From Spirochaetota bacterium (lineage in GTDB: Bacteria > Spirochaetota > Spirochaetia > Treponematales > Rectinemataceae): DNA of 64,000 bases. The DNA lies in the NCBI GenBank assembly GCA_026398595.1, contig JAPLSO010000058.1, positions 1-64,000 of the forward strand, in the 5' to 3' direction. The notes beneath the pieces were generated by a model, which searched no databases, had not been told where the DNA came from, and saw nothing but the letters and a program-made list of their open reading frames with translations. Position numbers and translations under genes: made by a program. Of the stretch, positions 25,648 to 35,229 are shown in pieces (within the stretch, counting starts at the first letter, position 1; every line of letters starts with the position of its first letter).

Positions 25648-28566
25648 TCAGCGTACTTCCTTGTGATCCGCAAGGAGGATGATCGCGTCGAAAGGATCAA
25701 GAACAAGATTGTCCTTGACAGGTGCCCCTGAATTCACTTCCGGCGCCTGGGAGCCTTTGATGCGCTTGATTCCCGTTCTTTCCAAAGCTCCTGTGATCGC
25801 CTTTGCGTCGAAACGAGCTGGCACACAGTATGGATTGACGAAGACGATTCCATTCTCGAAGTCTCTTCGCCAAGGTCCTGCCCCGCCTTCTGTTATCCTG
25901 ACATCATCGATTGCGATCTTGCCGGCGGATAATATCGAGAACCTAAGACGATAGTCATCATCCTCCAGGGGAGTGAATGGGTAGTGCACCCTTCCTGATT
26001 CTCCCGTGAATAGAGCGTCAATCTGTATTGCGGATTGATCCTTTTCTGAGAAGATTTTAAACCATAGGCCGTAATCGAGGTCTTCCAGCACTTTCCAGGA
26101 AAACTCAAGGATGTACTTCTTTCCCTTTTTAAGGCGGAAGAAATCGGGTACTGTTTCATAGTTCGGCCACGCGTCCGAGCTCCTCGTCTCTCCTTCGACA
26201 ATCAGGCTTCGTTTCCCGGCGACAACCTCCTCAATTTTACGCGAGAGGCGTGACCCCTGCCCGGATCCGGCCCTAGCGGCAAATAGGCCTTCGAAATTCT
26301 GCTCCCAGACCTTTTTCGCCGGGCTGGAAAGCTCCACCGCGGGACCGAGCGCCTTGCCAAGATAGCCCTTTCCCGCGAAAGACTCCCGCGCCACCCCGTC
26401 CTTTTCCACGGCCAACTCGTCAAACCAGGAAATTGAGCTCCTTGCTTCGGTCAGGTCATACTCGTAAAAAGTTTCTCCGAGGAGGGCGGTAGCGAATGTG
26501 AAACGATTTTGCTGGATATCGGAAGCCGTCACTTCGCTTCGGCCCTGTTGTGCGACATCGCCATTGTCGCTCCATCCCCATCCTTCTATCACGTTGATCT
26601 TGGGGTCGCGGCAGTTCTTGTCCATGATCATGTAGCTGTCCAGAGCGCGGCGCCATCCAAGTTCGGAGTCTTTGCTCCCCAGATTGCCAAATCCGTTCCA
26701 GCTGAGGCCAAAGTTCTCGAACAAGTATCCGTTCACGTAGGATGCCAGGCGAGTATCCGGAAGTGGTCCATTGTTGCCCATGATGAGTTCACGGTTCCCC
26801 GTGCCCGATATGAGTCCCTCGAGAAGCGCGCGTTCGGCGTCATAGCTAATCCTGTTGAGAAGGGCCGGAGCCTCATCGGGCTTTCCGTTGCGATTGATGT
26901 CGTAGTCGAGTTTTTCAGGGGTATAGGCGGTTGGAATATAGCCGTTCATCCGGGCGAAGAGGTTGTCGATGTAAAGCCCGTCCCATATCCCCGACCCAAA
27001 GTAGTCCTTGCGATATTGTCCGATCTGGTAATCGAGGAAGGACTTTCCACCAACTCGCTCGCACCAAGGGGAAATATTGAGCTTGAGGATGCCCGGATAA
27101 CCCATATCGTTGACGGGCACGCCTCTGGCGTCTTTGACGAGCCATTCACTAGCCAGGCCTTGGTCGTAACGAAAAACAGGGCTGCCGTCGGGATCAGGAG
27201 ATTCTTGAACGAGGGGGCGAATGTAGGGAGTTTCCTGACCGAGCACATAGGGCAGAAGAACGGCGTTCGGATTCAAAGCCTTTATTCTATTGGGCAGGTC
27301 GGGGTCGAATAAATGCTGGACCGGGGTAAAGCCAAATAGTACATCATAAAGAGAAAGACGTCGCTCAAGATCATCTACCGAGGAACGCCATTTCACCCCC
27401 TCAAACCCACCCCATGCGACTTGTTCGGTTGGGGATAGTTGTAAATAATTACCCAGACGGGGAAAGGGAGCGTTCTCGAGATAAGTATAGGAAGCCGGTT
27501 CGCTGGTGAAACTCCGCGGAGTCCCCTGTTCGATGAGGATGTTGTCGATGAGAACTCGAGCCTGCCGCCCAGCACTGATGGAGACTGAATAGGGGCCAGT
27601 CGAGCCCGTACTGAAACCTGTGCTGAAGTGCCTCGATGCCGTGGCGTTCCTCAGAAGGGGATGGAGGTCCACAGATTTTGTGCTTCCCGTGTAAGGAAAC
27701 AGCTTGAGAACGAGCGTTCGGTCATCGATGGTGGGTTCGATGACACGATAGTCGAACGATAGCCGGCACGTCATAAGTTTTGGCAGAACAATGACGTTCG
27801 GGTCCGTTTTAAGTCCAGCACCGTTTTCGATGAGGAGCCAGCCCGAATCATCTACCCGTCCTCCCTCGGCCCTCACACCAAACCCCGGGCCTAGTCCAAC
27901 GCTTTCAAAATCCTCTTCAAAAACAAGCTGCCCGCCCTCAGTAAGCCTGATATTGTCCACAACGATGGTGCCGCTTCCGATGACATTGAGCCATATACGA
28001 TAATCGGGAAAGTCAAAGAGTGTGGCTTCGAGTTCCGCGACCCCGGTTGTGCCCACAGGACCTTTCAGAACGATTCCGTTGAGCCACTGGTTTTTCTCTC
28101 CTCCGGTAGGCGAGTAGAATATCGCTTCAAAACCTTTATTCCCTTCCTCGACGATCCTGTAGGAGAAGGTCAGGCGATAGGTAGCCCCCGCATTGAGCGG
28201 CAAGGTTTCAGGACGCGTATTGAAATAATGGCGATAGCCCCGCGTGCCGTTGGAGCTTCCACGGAGAGATGCCGCCCCGGTTATCGGAGTCTTTGTCTCG
28301 AGGAGACCGATTTCCCCTATCTCGCTGGCTGGGGCAATCGTCCTGACCGGCGTCGAGAAATCCTCCCGGGCGATGACTGAATACTTGAGTTTCCATCCTG
28401 TCCCTTCTTCCGGAAAATCGGGGAGGGGCGAGGCTCCCGCCGATATGACGGCCAGGCAGAATACTGCTGTGGCGAAAAAGCCTGGAACCACAGCGCTCGC
28501 TAGAATGCGCTGAAATCTCCATGGAGATCGGCAATAGTACTTCAGCGTATGGACGCACTGGTACAT
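25648..28566 (-). CDS. Secreted glycoside-hydrolase-like multidomain protein
   Basis: The 972-residue protein starts at ATG 28566, supported by AGGAGG five bases upstream. An N-terminal hydrophobic segment (about residues 21-45, FFATAVFCLAVISAGAS) is a signal peptide. Two N-terminal beta-sandwich, CenC-like carbohydrate-binding modules end with the recurring phrase VDNIRLTEGG or IDNILIEQG. A central TIM-barrel-like region (about 370-760; WDGLYIDNLFARM, LIMGNNGP, VIEGWGWSD) resembles uncharacterised glycoside hydrolases such as the GHL15/GH114-like groups. A third binding module (IDDVRITEGG) follows. It probably acts outside the cell on a polysaccharide. The hydrolase family is not certain and catalytic acids are not proven. 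Confidence 0.65.
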   Translation of the reverse strand: MYQCVHTLKYYCRSPWRFQRILASAVVPGFFATAVFCLAVISAGASPLPDFPEEGTGWKLKYSVIAREDFSTPVRTIAPASEIGEIGLLETKTPITGAASLRGSSNGTRGYRHYFNTRPETLPLNAGATYRLTFSYRIVEEGNKGFEAIFYSPTGGEKNQWLNGIVLKGPVGTTGVAELEATLFDFPDYRIWLNVIGSGTIVVDNIRLTEGGQLVFEEDFESVGLGPGFGVRAEGGRVDDSGWLLIENGAGLKTDPNVIVLPKLMTCRLSFDYRVIEPTIDDRTLVLKLFPYTGSTKSVDLHPLLRNATASRHFSTGFSTGSTGPYSVSISAGRQARVLIDNILIEQGTPRSFTSEPASYTYLENAPFPRLGNYLQLSPTEQVAWGGFEGVKWRSSVDDLERRLSLYDVLFGFTPVQHLFDPDLPNRIKALNPNAVLLPYVLGQETPYIRPLVQESPDPDGSPVFRYDQGLASEWLVKDARGVPVNDMGYPGILKLNISPWCERVGGKSFLDYQIGQYRKDYFGSGIWDGLYIDNLFARMNGYIPTAYTPEKLDYDINRNGKPDEAPALLNRISYDAERALLEGLISGTGNRELIMGNNGPLPDTRLASYVNGYLFENFGLSWNGFGNLGSKDSELGWRRALDSYMIMDKNCRDPKINVIEGWGWSDNGDVAQQGRSEVTASDIQQNRFTFATALLGETFYEYDLTEARSSISWFDELAVEKDGVARESFAGKGYLGKALGPAVELSSPAKKVWEQNFEGLFAARAGSGQGSRLSRKIEEVVAGKRSLIVEGETRSSDAWPNYETVPDFFRLKKGKKYILEFSWKVLEDLDYGLWFKIFSEKDQSAIQIDALFTGESGRVHYPFTPLEDDDYRLRFSILSAGKIAIDDVRITEGGAGPWRRDFENGIVFVNPYCVPARFDAKAITGALERTGIKRIKGSQAPEVNSGAPVKDNLVLDPFDAIILLADHKEVR

Positions 28567-28594
28567 AACAACCTCCTGCTTCATGCTTTCCGTC

Positions 28595-29173
28595 TTATAG
28601 CGGGTAACGTATTGCCAGCGTAACTCCATTAGTATTCGAAGATGGGATCAGGCTCAGGCTGGGTACTTCACCATATCGGAGGGTTTTTCGCAGCGTCGTG
28701 TTGTAGCGGCGCGCATAGGAAAAAGGCCTGATCGATTCAAATATCCTCGTAACCCCGATCACGGCAAACCCCGTATATATCACTTCGTTGCCGTATGGGA
28801 AATTCCAGTAGCCATAGTTGTTCTGCATGAGGCAAGCATAGCCCAGGAGCGGCAAGGCAACGCCGACAACATCGCCAATCAGGGCAACAACTGCGCCGTT
28901 GGTATCACCTTGGACGAAGGACCCTAGTCCGAAGCCGATCGCGAGGTTCATGACGAAGGGCAGCCTGGCATCCTTCTCGAATCGGCTATAGAGGGTAAAT
29001 CGTTCCATGTCGGTGAGTGTTCCAGAGGCTTCTTCGATTCTCTCGGCATTCTGGAAAAGATCCTCCTGGATGAGATCGGAGACTTTCCCTATTTCCGAGT
29101 CAGCCCCAAAGGCGCTTGCAGCAAGAAACCATAGTAGAACTCCACAGAAGATTTTTTTATGCCATTCTTCCAA
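28595..29173 (-). CDS. P13-like outer-membrane protein (putative)
   Basis: The 192-residue protein starts at a TTG (29173) preceded at some distance by GGAGAGG. A signal peptide (FCGVLLWFLAASAFGA) is followed by a charged helical stretch and hydrophobic segments with NLAIGFGLGSFVQGDTNGAVVALIGD, which I associate with the P13 porin family of spirochaetes. That would place it in the outer membrane as a small channel or structural protein. It is followed after 28 bases by the secreted hydrolase gene in the same direction. The family match is from memory of the motif and only moderately secure. Confidence 0.5.
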   Translation of the reverse strand: MEEWHKKIFCGVLLWFLAASAFGADSEIGKVSDLIQEDLFQNAERIEEASGTLTDMERFTLYSRFEKDARLPFVMNLAIGFGLGSFVQGDTNGAVVALIGDVVGVALPLLGYACLMQNNYGYWNFPYGNEVIYTGFAVIGVTRIFESIRPFSYARRYNTTLRKTLRYGEVPSLSLIPSSNTNGVTLAIRYPL

Positions 29174-29233
29174 GGATACGGGGCCTCTCCCCGGCGCGGG
29201 GCGGTGCGGAATGTCATTAGCTGATGAGGGATT

Positions 29234-30229
29234 TCAGCTTGCGGTAAAGAATCGACGCGATCCTTTACCGCAAGCTGTATTGGCTCCAGGTCCTTGCACA
29301 ACAAAGCCATGGCATGTCGTACAATTGAACCTTCCGATGCGCGGCCCGATGACGATGGCGCCCGCGAGCGCCACGGATCCGCCGATCATGTGCACCACGC
29401 CGGAGCCGGCGAAGTCGACGGCGCCGTTGCCCAGGCCAGCGATTCGACCGAGATTCTGCAGCCAGCCGCCGCCCCAGACCCAGTTGTCCAGGATCGGGTA
29501 GACCAGCATCGACACCCAGAAGCTCATCAGGACGAAGCCCGAGAATTTGAACCGTTCGGCCATCGTTCCTGTGGGGATGGTGGCGGCAGTGTCCATGAAC
29601 ACCATCTGGAACAGGAAGAAGGCCAGGACGCCGGTGCTGCCTCCGGTGCCGAGGAGGATGAAGCCCTTGCCGCCGAGTAATCCAAACTGGCCCAAACGCA
29701 GGAACGGCTTGTCCAAAAGGCCGGTCCAGCCGCCTAAGGTCACGGGCGAATGAGCCCAGGCTCCCGCGAGGGCTCCCCTGGTCGCTACCTCGGGATAGGC
29801 TACGTTGACGCCGCCGAACTGGAGCGCGAAGCCGACCAACCAGTATCAGATCGCGCCGATGCAAAAAACAATCATGTTCATCATCATGGTGTGCGCGACG
29901 TTCTTGTGACGGGTGAATCCCGTTTCCACAAGGGCGAACCCAGCCTGCATAAAGAATACGAGAAAGCCGGCAAGCAACATCCAGAGGATGTTGATGGATT
30001 CCGTGAGGCTCTTGACGCCCTGGGCAGCCTGGCTCACGATTTGCTCGATCGCGGTGGGCGCCGACACGATAGGCGCCGACCCGACGGGTGCGGCGCTCGT
30101 CGCCTGGGCAGTCGCGACTCCGACGGCGGCAAAGGCCAGAAGGACGGCGATGAGGGTTACTGGGATGAAACGCCTTCCCGGGCGTCTCCCAGGATGGGTT
30201 TTAGGACCTGACGAACTGTAGTGCACCAT
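29234..30229 (-). pseudogene. amtB: Broken ammonium transporter gene
   Basis: ATG 30229 (AAGGAG upstream) opens a signal sequence and Amt helices including MQAGFALVETGFTRHKNVAHT. A TGA at 29848-29846 interrupts the frame between FCIGAI and YWLVGFALQFGG. Homology then continues in frame (FQMVFMDTAATIPTGTMAERFKF; GSGVVHMIGGSVALAGAI) to about 29310. After IGPRIGRFN it stops matching, so the C-terminal third of a normal protein (about 400-450 residues) is missing. Both a nonsense codon and a truncation argue for a true pseudogene. A working copy may exist elsewhere; no glnK/glnB is adjacent. Confidence 0.8.
29235..29277. repeat. 15-bp perfect inverted repeat at the truncated end of amtB
   Basis: CAGCTTGCGGTAAAG (29235-29249) is the exact reverse complement of CTTTACCGCAAGCTG (29263-29277), with a 13-base loop. 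It lies where the amtB sequence loses homology. It could be a terminator stem without a T-run or the scar of a rearrangement or element. Confidence 0.7.
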
Positions 30230-30319
30230 CTGAGGTACTCCTTGCTCCTCTTTAGATGCACCAATATTAAGCAATTCCCATGTTAAAGCTGATAAATGAC
30301 TAATTGGACAGCACAACAC

Positions 30320-30730
30320 CCGCGAGGGGAAGGAAGACGATGCTCAATATGTATATAAAAAGCAACGAGATAGTTCGATTTAGTTCACAAACGGAATTCA
30401 GGCTCCATAGTCGCATAAAGCGCGACTCATGGTAAACATGCAGTAATATTGCTACAACTATGTATAGTAATATATAGATAATTACATTTATGTAATTAAT
30501 ATTGAATTTTAAAAGGGATACTTATATTGGGTTGGAATCGAGCCAACTATTCAGGGTTCATTTTAAAAAATACAGATATGTAGCAAATACATGGCATTAA
30601 AGCTTCTTGTGAACATCTGCCCCCACCAGGTCTTGATGAAAAGCATGCTCCTGCTATATTCGAATTCTCACTTTCCTAGCTGGGTCCGACGGGTAATACT
30701 CGAGCTGGAAATTCGCAAAATATGGTCTGT
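30320..30730. other. AT-rich non-coding stretch
   Basis: This stretch is markedly richer in A and T than its surroundings and has no credible open frame. It contains an 18-base inverted repeat AATTACAT-TT-ATGTAATT at 30480-30497. It lies upstream of the broken amtB and next to the ZIP remnant, so it may be an old regulatory region or foreign sequence. Nothing else is recognisable. Confidence 0.5.
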
Positions 30731-30799
30731 GAAGGATGCCCTATAAGCTGTACGAGAGAGGCACCCTGCAGCCGCTCGACCCGCTTTTGAAAGAAACCG

Positions 30800-31053
30800 T
30801 TGTGGCCATCGAGTCCGCGATTTCAGAGCAGGTCGCACCGATGGCCAGGCTGATGGCCATGACGACCATGCCGGCCACCGAGGTGAGGATGATGCCGAAA
30901 GCGGGCCCGCCGAGGAGGAACGAGGTAGCCGAGGACGGCGCCGGCCGGTTCGGTCAGGCCCGAGGCGAATGAATACCAGAAGACCTTCTTGCTGGAGCCT
31001 GTGGCGAGGCTTGCTATCAACGTCAGAAGAAATGCGCGGAGGAATGGGGTCAT
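30800..31053 (-). pseudogene. Remnant of a ZIP-family metal transporter
   Basis: The minus strand reads GSSKKVFWYSFASGLTEPAGAVLGYLV, which matches the middle of ZIP-type zinc transporters. After about 30918 the frame shifts, and GGPAFGIILTSVAGMVVMAISL follows in another frame, again ZIP-like. The N-terminal half and the C-terminus are absent. It is a decayed fragment in the same worn stretch as amtB. Confidence 0.5.
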
Positions 31054-31474
31054 GGTGGGCGTTGGCGGTGGACGCCCTTATCGGTGTACCCGGCCTGCTC
31101 GGTTAAGTTTTGCCCATAAGCCATCGTCAAGGATTCCACGACTCATCCATAATGCTTGTTGATACCAGGGAAAAGAAGAGCACCATAGATCACCTTTATG
31201 AATTTGAAAGGACCGTATCCCGGGACTATCGTTCCCTATATACAAAAAAAGAGCCAAAAGCAGGGCAATCACTTCGATGTAATTCCCGCGGCAAAACCCG
31301 CATTGGTGATGGAATCCAGAATACAATCCCGGAAGGGGACGACTATATCAATTACCGATTCGAATTCACTGTTCCGTCCGAAGCAACCCCCTGGCATCTA
31401 TTTCGGCACTTTTATCCTGTGGCGCTACGAAAATGAAATACTAGGATACCGCAGCATTGAGCATTTTGCCTTGC
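31054..31474. other. No recognisable gene
   Basis: Short open frames occur on both strands (for example about 31198-31494 on the plus strand) but none has a ribosome site, motif or family resemblance. It lies downstream of the D-aminopeptidase gene and next to the ZIP remnant. I see no terminator of convincing strength. Confidence 0.4.
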
Positions 31475-32299
31475 TCAGACGCTGGCCAGGTTGACCGCCG
31501 CCCGGAAGCCCCTATAGGCCGAAGGCATGTCGGGAGCTTCGAACTCAATGGTCCGTCCGTCGAGCCGTTTCGCCCCTGGATAGAGGCTTGCCATGTCCGC
31601 CATCTGGGTGTTCATGAGGCCCAGGCGGATCGAAACGGGACAAGTCGGGCTAAGGGGTTTAGGCCCGGCGCCAGCCAGGTGTTTCCGCACAGCGCGGGCT
31701 GCCGTCTCGCGAATGAGGGGTCCGGTGACCTCGGGAGGCAGGCACTGGGCGTTGACGCGGCCGGCCGCGATCTTCACGACGGTTGTCTCGACACCTTCGA
31801 TCCATTCCTTCGCCTCTGCCGCGACCGCCTGGTCCCCTGTCACGAGGAGAACGGGAGCACCAAAGGCGCCGCAGACGGATCCGTTCAGGCCGGTTTCACC
31901 CGAGAGGCGGCCGTTGATCCACAGATTGGCGACCCTGGACATCGACCAGGTGTGGTCAAGGACAGCGTTCAGTGTGCCGACCATCGCGTGGTAGCCGATG
32001 AAGAAGACGGCGTCGACCCCGTCCTGGGCCTTCTGGACCATCGAGAATGGGGAGGAGGTGCCCGTATTGAGCCGCACCTTGCGATGCAGTTCCTCGATAA
32101 GGACATTACCCGAGTTCCAGTGCCCATCGCTTACCTGGATATCGTCGATCCCAGTGTCGAGAGCCCCCTCGATCGCCGCGTTGACATCAGCCGTGAGCAG
32201 GTGCCGGGCGCGCTGGTAGTCGGGACCTTGGGGGTCGGTGTGGTCCATGCATACGACCCCTGTGGCTCCTTCCATGTCGACCGAGATAAGCAATTTCAT
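31475..32299 (-). CDS. dppA: D-aminopeptidase (M55 family)
   Basis: The 274-residue cytoplasmic zinc peptidase carries the M55 ligands: D8 and E10 in SVDMEG, H in SDGHWNSG, H in GYHAM and E in LSGETG. The Bacillus enzyme DppA releases N-terminal D-alanine from D-Ala-containing dipeptides and sits in a dipeptide transport operon. Here it is the last gene of a dppBCDF-type operon, 38 bases after the second ATPase gene. Together they suggest import and use of D-amino-acid dipeptides, such as those from peptidoglycan turnover. Confidence 0.88.
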   Translation of the reverse strand: MKLLISVDMEGATGVVCMDHTDPQGPDYQRARHLLTADVNAAIEGALDTGIDDIQVSDGHWNSGNVLIEELHRKVRLNTGTSSPFSMVQKAQDGVDAVFFIGYHAMVGTLNAVLDHTWSMSRVANLWINGRLSGETGLNGSVCGAFGAPVLLVTGDQAVAAEAKEWIEGVETTVVKIAAGRVNAQCLPPEVTGPLIRETAARAVRKHLAGAGPKPLSPTCPVSIRLGLMNTQMADMASLYPGAKRLDGRTIEFEAPDMPSAYRGFRAAVNLASV

Positions 32300-32337
32300 A
32301 GTGTCTCCTTCAACGAGCAGCGCTCGACGCCCTTTTT

Positions 32338-33312
32338 TTAGTTCGCGAGCGGGAAATGGCAGAGTACATATCGGTCGGCGCTCCCTGAGGGTTTCGGTTC
32401 CTCTTCAGCGCAGATTCCTTGCGCGTAGGGACAGCGGGTGTGGAATCGGCAGCCTTTAGGAAGGTTGACCGGGCTGGGCAGCTCCCCCTGCAGTATCGGC
32501 TTTTCCTTGTACCGGGCTTTCGGATCGGGGATGGGCGCCGCCGATATGAGGAAGAGGGAATAGGGATGCAGTGGATGATCGTAGACTTCGCGGGTCGGTC
32601 CATATTCCATGATTTTGCCGAGGAACATGATGCAGACCTGGTCCGAGATATGCCGGACGATGTTCAAGTCATGCGAGATGAAAAAATAGGTCAGGCGTTT
32701 TTTTTCGCGCAGCTCGAGCAGTAGATTGATCACCTGGGACTGGATCGACACGTCCAGAGCCGACACGGGTTCATCGCAGACGAGGAAGCGCGGGTTAAGG
32801 GCGAGGGCCCGGGCGATCCCGATGCGCTGACGCTGACCGCCCGAGAACATATGCGGATATCGCGAGAGCTGGGATCGCCCGATGCCTACCGTCTCGAGGA
32901 GTTCGGCTACCTGTTCCCGCCGCTTCTCGCCCCTGGCGATTCCGTGCGTCGCGAGGGGCTCCCCTACGATATCGGATATCTTCATGCGCGGATCAAGGGA
33001 GGCGTAGGGATCCTGAAAGATGATCTGCATGTCCCGCTTCCGCTTCCGGAGATCGGCGAAAGAGAGCTTCATGATATCCTCGCCGTTAAAGCGCACGTTG
33101 CCCGAGGTTGGCTCAATGAGCCGTAAAAGGAGGCGCCCGAGGGTGCTCTTGCCGCAGCCTGATTCGCCCACGCAGGCAAGGGTTTCGCGTTCGCGTATCG
33201 CGAGGCTCACGCCGTCGACGGCGTGCACGAAGCTTCCGCTTGAGGAGAATATTCCCTTTTCCACGGGGAAGTGCTTTACGAGGTTTTCAGCCTCGACAAG
33301 GAATTCGCTCAT
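32338..33312 (-). CDS. dppF: Oligo/dipeptide ABC ATP-binding protein (DppF/OppF type)
   Basis: The 324-residue ATPase has Walker A GESGCGKSTLGRLL, signature FSGGQRQRIGIARALAL and Walker B FLVCDEPVSALDVSIQ. The C-terminal oligo_HPY region has cysteines (CRFHTRCPYAQGIC) typical of DppD/DppF. The true start is ATG 33312, which overlaps the stop of the preceding ATPase gene (ATGA); the open frame runs further upstream inside that gene without support. It pairs with the DppD-type ATPase at 33309. Confidence 0.9.
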   Translation of the reverse strand: MSEFLVEAENLVKHFPVEKGIFSSSGSFVHAVDGVSLAIRERETLACVGESGCGKSTLGRLLLRLIEPTSGNVRFNGEDIMKLSFADLRKRKRDMQIIFQDPYASLDPRMKISDIVGEPLATHGIARGEKRREQVAELLETVGIGRSQLSRYPHMFSGGQRQRIGIARALALNPRFLVCDEPVSALDVSIQSQVINLLLELREKKRLTYFFISHDLNIVRHISDQVCIMFLGKIMEYGPTREVYDHPLHPYSLFLISAAPIPDPKARYKEKPILQGELPSPVNLPKGCRFHTRCPYAQGICAEEEPKPSGSADRYVLCHFPLAN

Positions 33313-34319
33313 ACCTTCACCGCCTTCCGCCCGAGAAATTTCCAGCAGCGGACACAGTGTCCCCCTCCCGCGTCGGCGAGGGTGGGTTCCTCGCGGCAGC
33401 AGATCTCCATGACCTCTTCGCATCGAGGGGCGAACTTGCAGCCGCAAGGCAGGCGCGTCATGTCGGGTACGCCGCCCGGGATGCTGTGAAGGGGCTTTCC
33501 GGGTTCGATGGCGCTGTTCTTCCGGGGAATCGAGGCGAGAAGCCCTGAGGTGTAGGGATGGAGGGTACGATCGAACAGATCGAAGACATCGGACTCTTCC
33601 ACGATCCTGCCTGAGTACATCACGTAGACGCGGTCGCAGGTCTCGGCGATCACGCTGAGGTTGTGCGATATCAACAGGATCGAAGTTCCTGTCTCATTTT
33701 GCAGTTTCTTCATGAGCCTGAGGATCTGGGCTTCGATCGTCACATCAAGGGCTGTCGTCGGCTCGTCCGCGATGAGGAGTTTCGGTCTGCAGATGAGGGC
33801 CATCGCTATCATGGCCCGCTGGCGCAGGCCCCCTGAAAGCTGATGAGGGTAGGTGTCGAAACGCGACTTGGGTTCGGAGATGCCGACATGCCCGAACATC
33901 TCTATCGCCTGGTCTCGCGCCCGCTTTCGGCCCAATGCGGGGTTATGGACCAGGAGGGCTTCGGCAACCTGCTTTCCGACTGTGTAGACAGGGTTGAGGG
34001 AGGTCATGGGTTCCTGGAAGATCATCGAAATGTCCTTCCCTCTGATGCCTTCCATCTGTCGACTGGTCTTCGAGAGCAGATCCTCGCCGTCGAAGAGGAT
34101 GGAGCCGGCCTCGATCTTCCCCGGCGAAGGCACAAGCCTCAGGACGGAAAGGGAAGTGACGCTCTTGCCACAGCCTGATTCCCCGACGACGCCGACGGTC
34201 TCGGCCTTACCCACCATAAGGCTCACGTCGTCGGCCGCGTTCAAGGCTCCGTTTTGGGTCTGGAACCGCGTGGTGAGGCGACGAATTTCTAAAAGGGGTC
34301 CTGCGTCCTGGGTATTCAT
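33309..34319 (-). CDS. dppD: Oligo/dipeptide ABC ATP-binding protein (DppD/OppD type)
   Basis: The 336-residue ATPase has Walker A GESGCGKSVTSLSVL, signature LSGGLRQRAMIAMAL and Walker B LLIADEPTTALDVTIEAQ. It ends in a cysteine-containing tail (CGCKFAPRCEEVMEICC) that may hold an iron-sulfur cluster as reported for some DppD proteins. It starts 13 bases after the DppC-type permease gene and overlaps the next ATPase gene. Confidence 0.9.
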   Translation of the reverse strand: MNTQDAGPLLEIRRLTTRFQTQNGALNAADDVSLMVGKAETVGVVGESGCGKSVTSLSVLRLVPSPGKIEAGSILFDGEDLLSKTSRQMEGIRGKDISMIFQEPMTSLNPVYTVGKQVAEALLVHNPALGRKRARDQAIEMFGHVGISEPKSRFDTYPHQLSGGLRQRAMIAMALICRPKLLIADEPTTALDVTIEAQILRLMKKLQNETGTSILLISHNLSVIAETCDRVYVMYSGRIVEESDVFDLFDRTLHPYTSGLLASIPRKNSAIEPGKPLHSIPGGVPDMTRLPCGCKFAPRCEEVMEICCREEPTLADAGGGHCVRCWKFLGRKAVKV

Positions 34320-34332
34320 AGGTCAGCCTTCA

Positions 34333-35229
34333 TCAGGATTTGAGGTAGGGATCCAGAGCGTCCCTCAAACCATCGCCGAGAAAATTGAATGCAAGTACCG
34401 TAACGAGGATCGCGATGCCCGGAGCGATAGCCACCCAAGGCGCGTTGAAGAGATACTCGCGGCCGTTCGAGACCATGAGCCCCCAGCTCGCCTCGGGGGG
34501 CTGGGCCCCGACGCCGAGGAAGCTCAAGGAAGCCTCGGAGAGGATGGCTCCGGGGATATTCAGCGTGAACAGAACCAGGAGCTGGGGAACGCAGTTGGGG
34601 AATATATGCCTGGCCATGATGACAATGTCGCGGGTTCCGATAGCCCTCGACGCTTCGACGAATTCCTTGTTCTTAATCGAGAGGGTCTGTGAGCGGACGA
34701 CGCGCGCCGTGCCCGCCCAGCCGACCAGGCTCAGCGCGATGAAGATGTTGAGCAATGTCGCTCCCAGGGTGTACATGACGACCATGGCTAAAAGGAGGGA
34801 AGGGAAAGCGAGCACCATGTCGGCCAGCATCATGAGGATGAAGTCGACCTTCCCGCCGTAGTAGCCCGAGACGATGCCCACGACGATGCCGATCGTCATC
34901 GAGATGAGGGTCGGTACGATACCCACGAGCAGGGATATCCGCGCTCCATAGAGGATGCGGGAGAAGACATCCCTTCCGAACATATCCGTTCCAATGCGGT
35001 AGCTCGGACCGGGATTCAGGAACTGCTTGTTCAGGTCGACGAGGTAGGGATCGTGAGGAACCAGAAGCGGAGCCAAAACAGCCGTGAGGAGAATGAGAAG
35101 GACTATCACGCCTCCGATGATGGCCGCCTTGTTCCGCGCGAAAGCGCGCGCGGTTTCACGGCCGAAAGGAAGAGCCGTTATGGCTTCTGCCGAGGCGTCG
35201 TCCGACGGAACCTCGTCTAAAGTCTTCAT
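34333..35229 (-). CDS. dppC: Oligo/dipeptide ABC permease (DppC/OppC type)
   Basis: The 298-residue permease has the N-terminal OppC segment FARNKAAIIGGVIVLLI, the loop GTDMFGRDVFSRILYGARISL and the EAA motif EASRAIGTRDIVIMARHIFPN. Six membrane helices are predicted. Its ATG overlaps the stop of the damaged permease gene upstream (ATGA). It forms the membrane channel together with the DppB-type protein. Confidence 0.9.
   Translation of the reverse strand: MKTLDEVPSDDASAEAITALPFGRETARAFARNKAAIIGGVIVLLILLTAVLAPLLVPHDPYLVDLNKQFLNPGPSYRIGTDMFGRDVFSRILYGARISLLVGIVPTLISMTIGIVVGIVSGYYGGKVDFILMMLADMVLAFPSLLLAMVVMYTLGATLLNIFIALSLVGWAGTARVVRSQTLSIKNKEFVEASRAIGTRDIVIMARHIFPNCVPQLLVLFTLNIPGAILSEASLSFLGVGAQPPEASWGLMVSNGREYLFNAPWVAIAPGIAILVTVLAFNFLGDGLRDALDPYLKS

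Noticed and set aside
30736..30972. Small plus-strand gene beginning MPYKLYERG
   Set aside because: The opposite strand carries the ZIP transporter remnant; the plus-strand frame has no ribosome site or motif.
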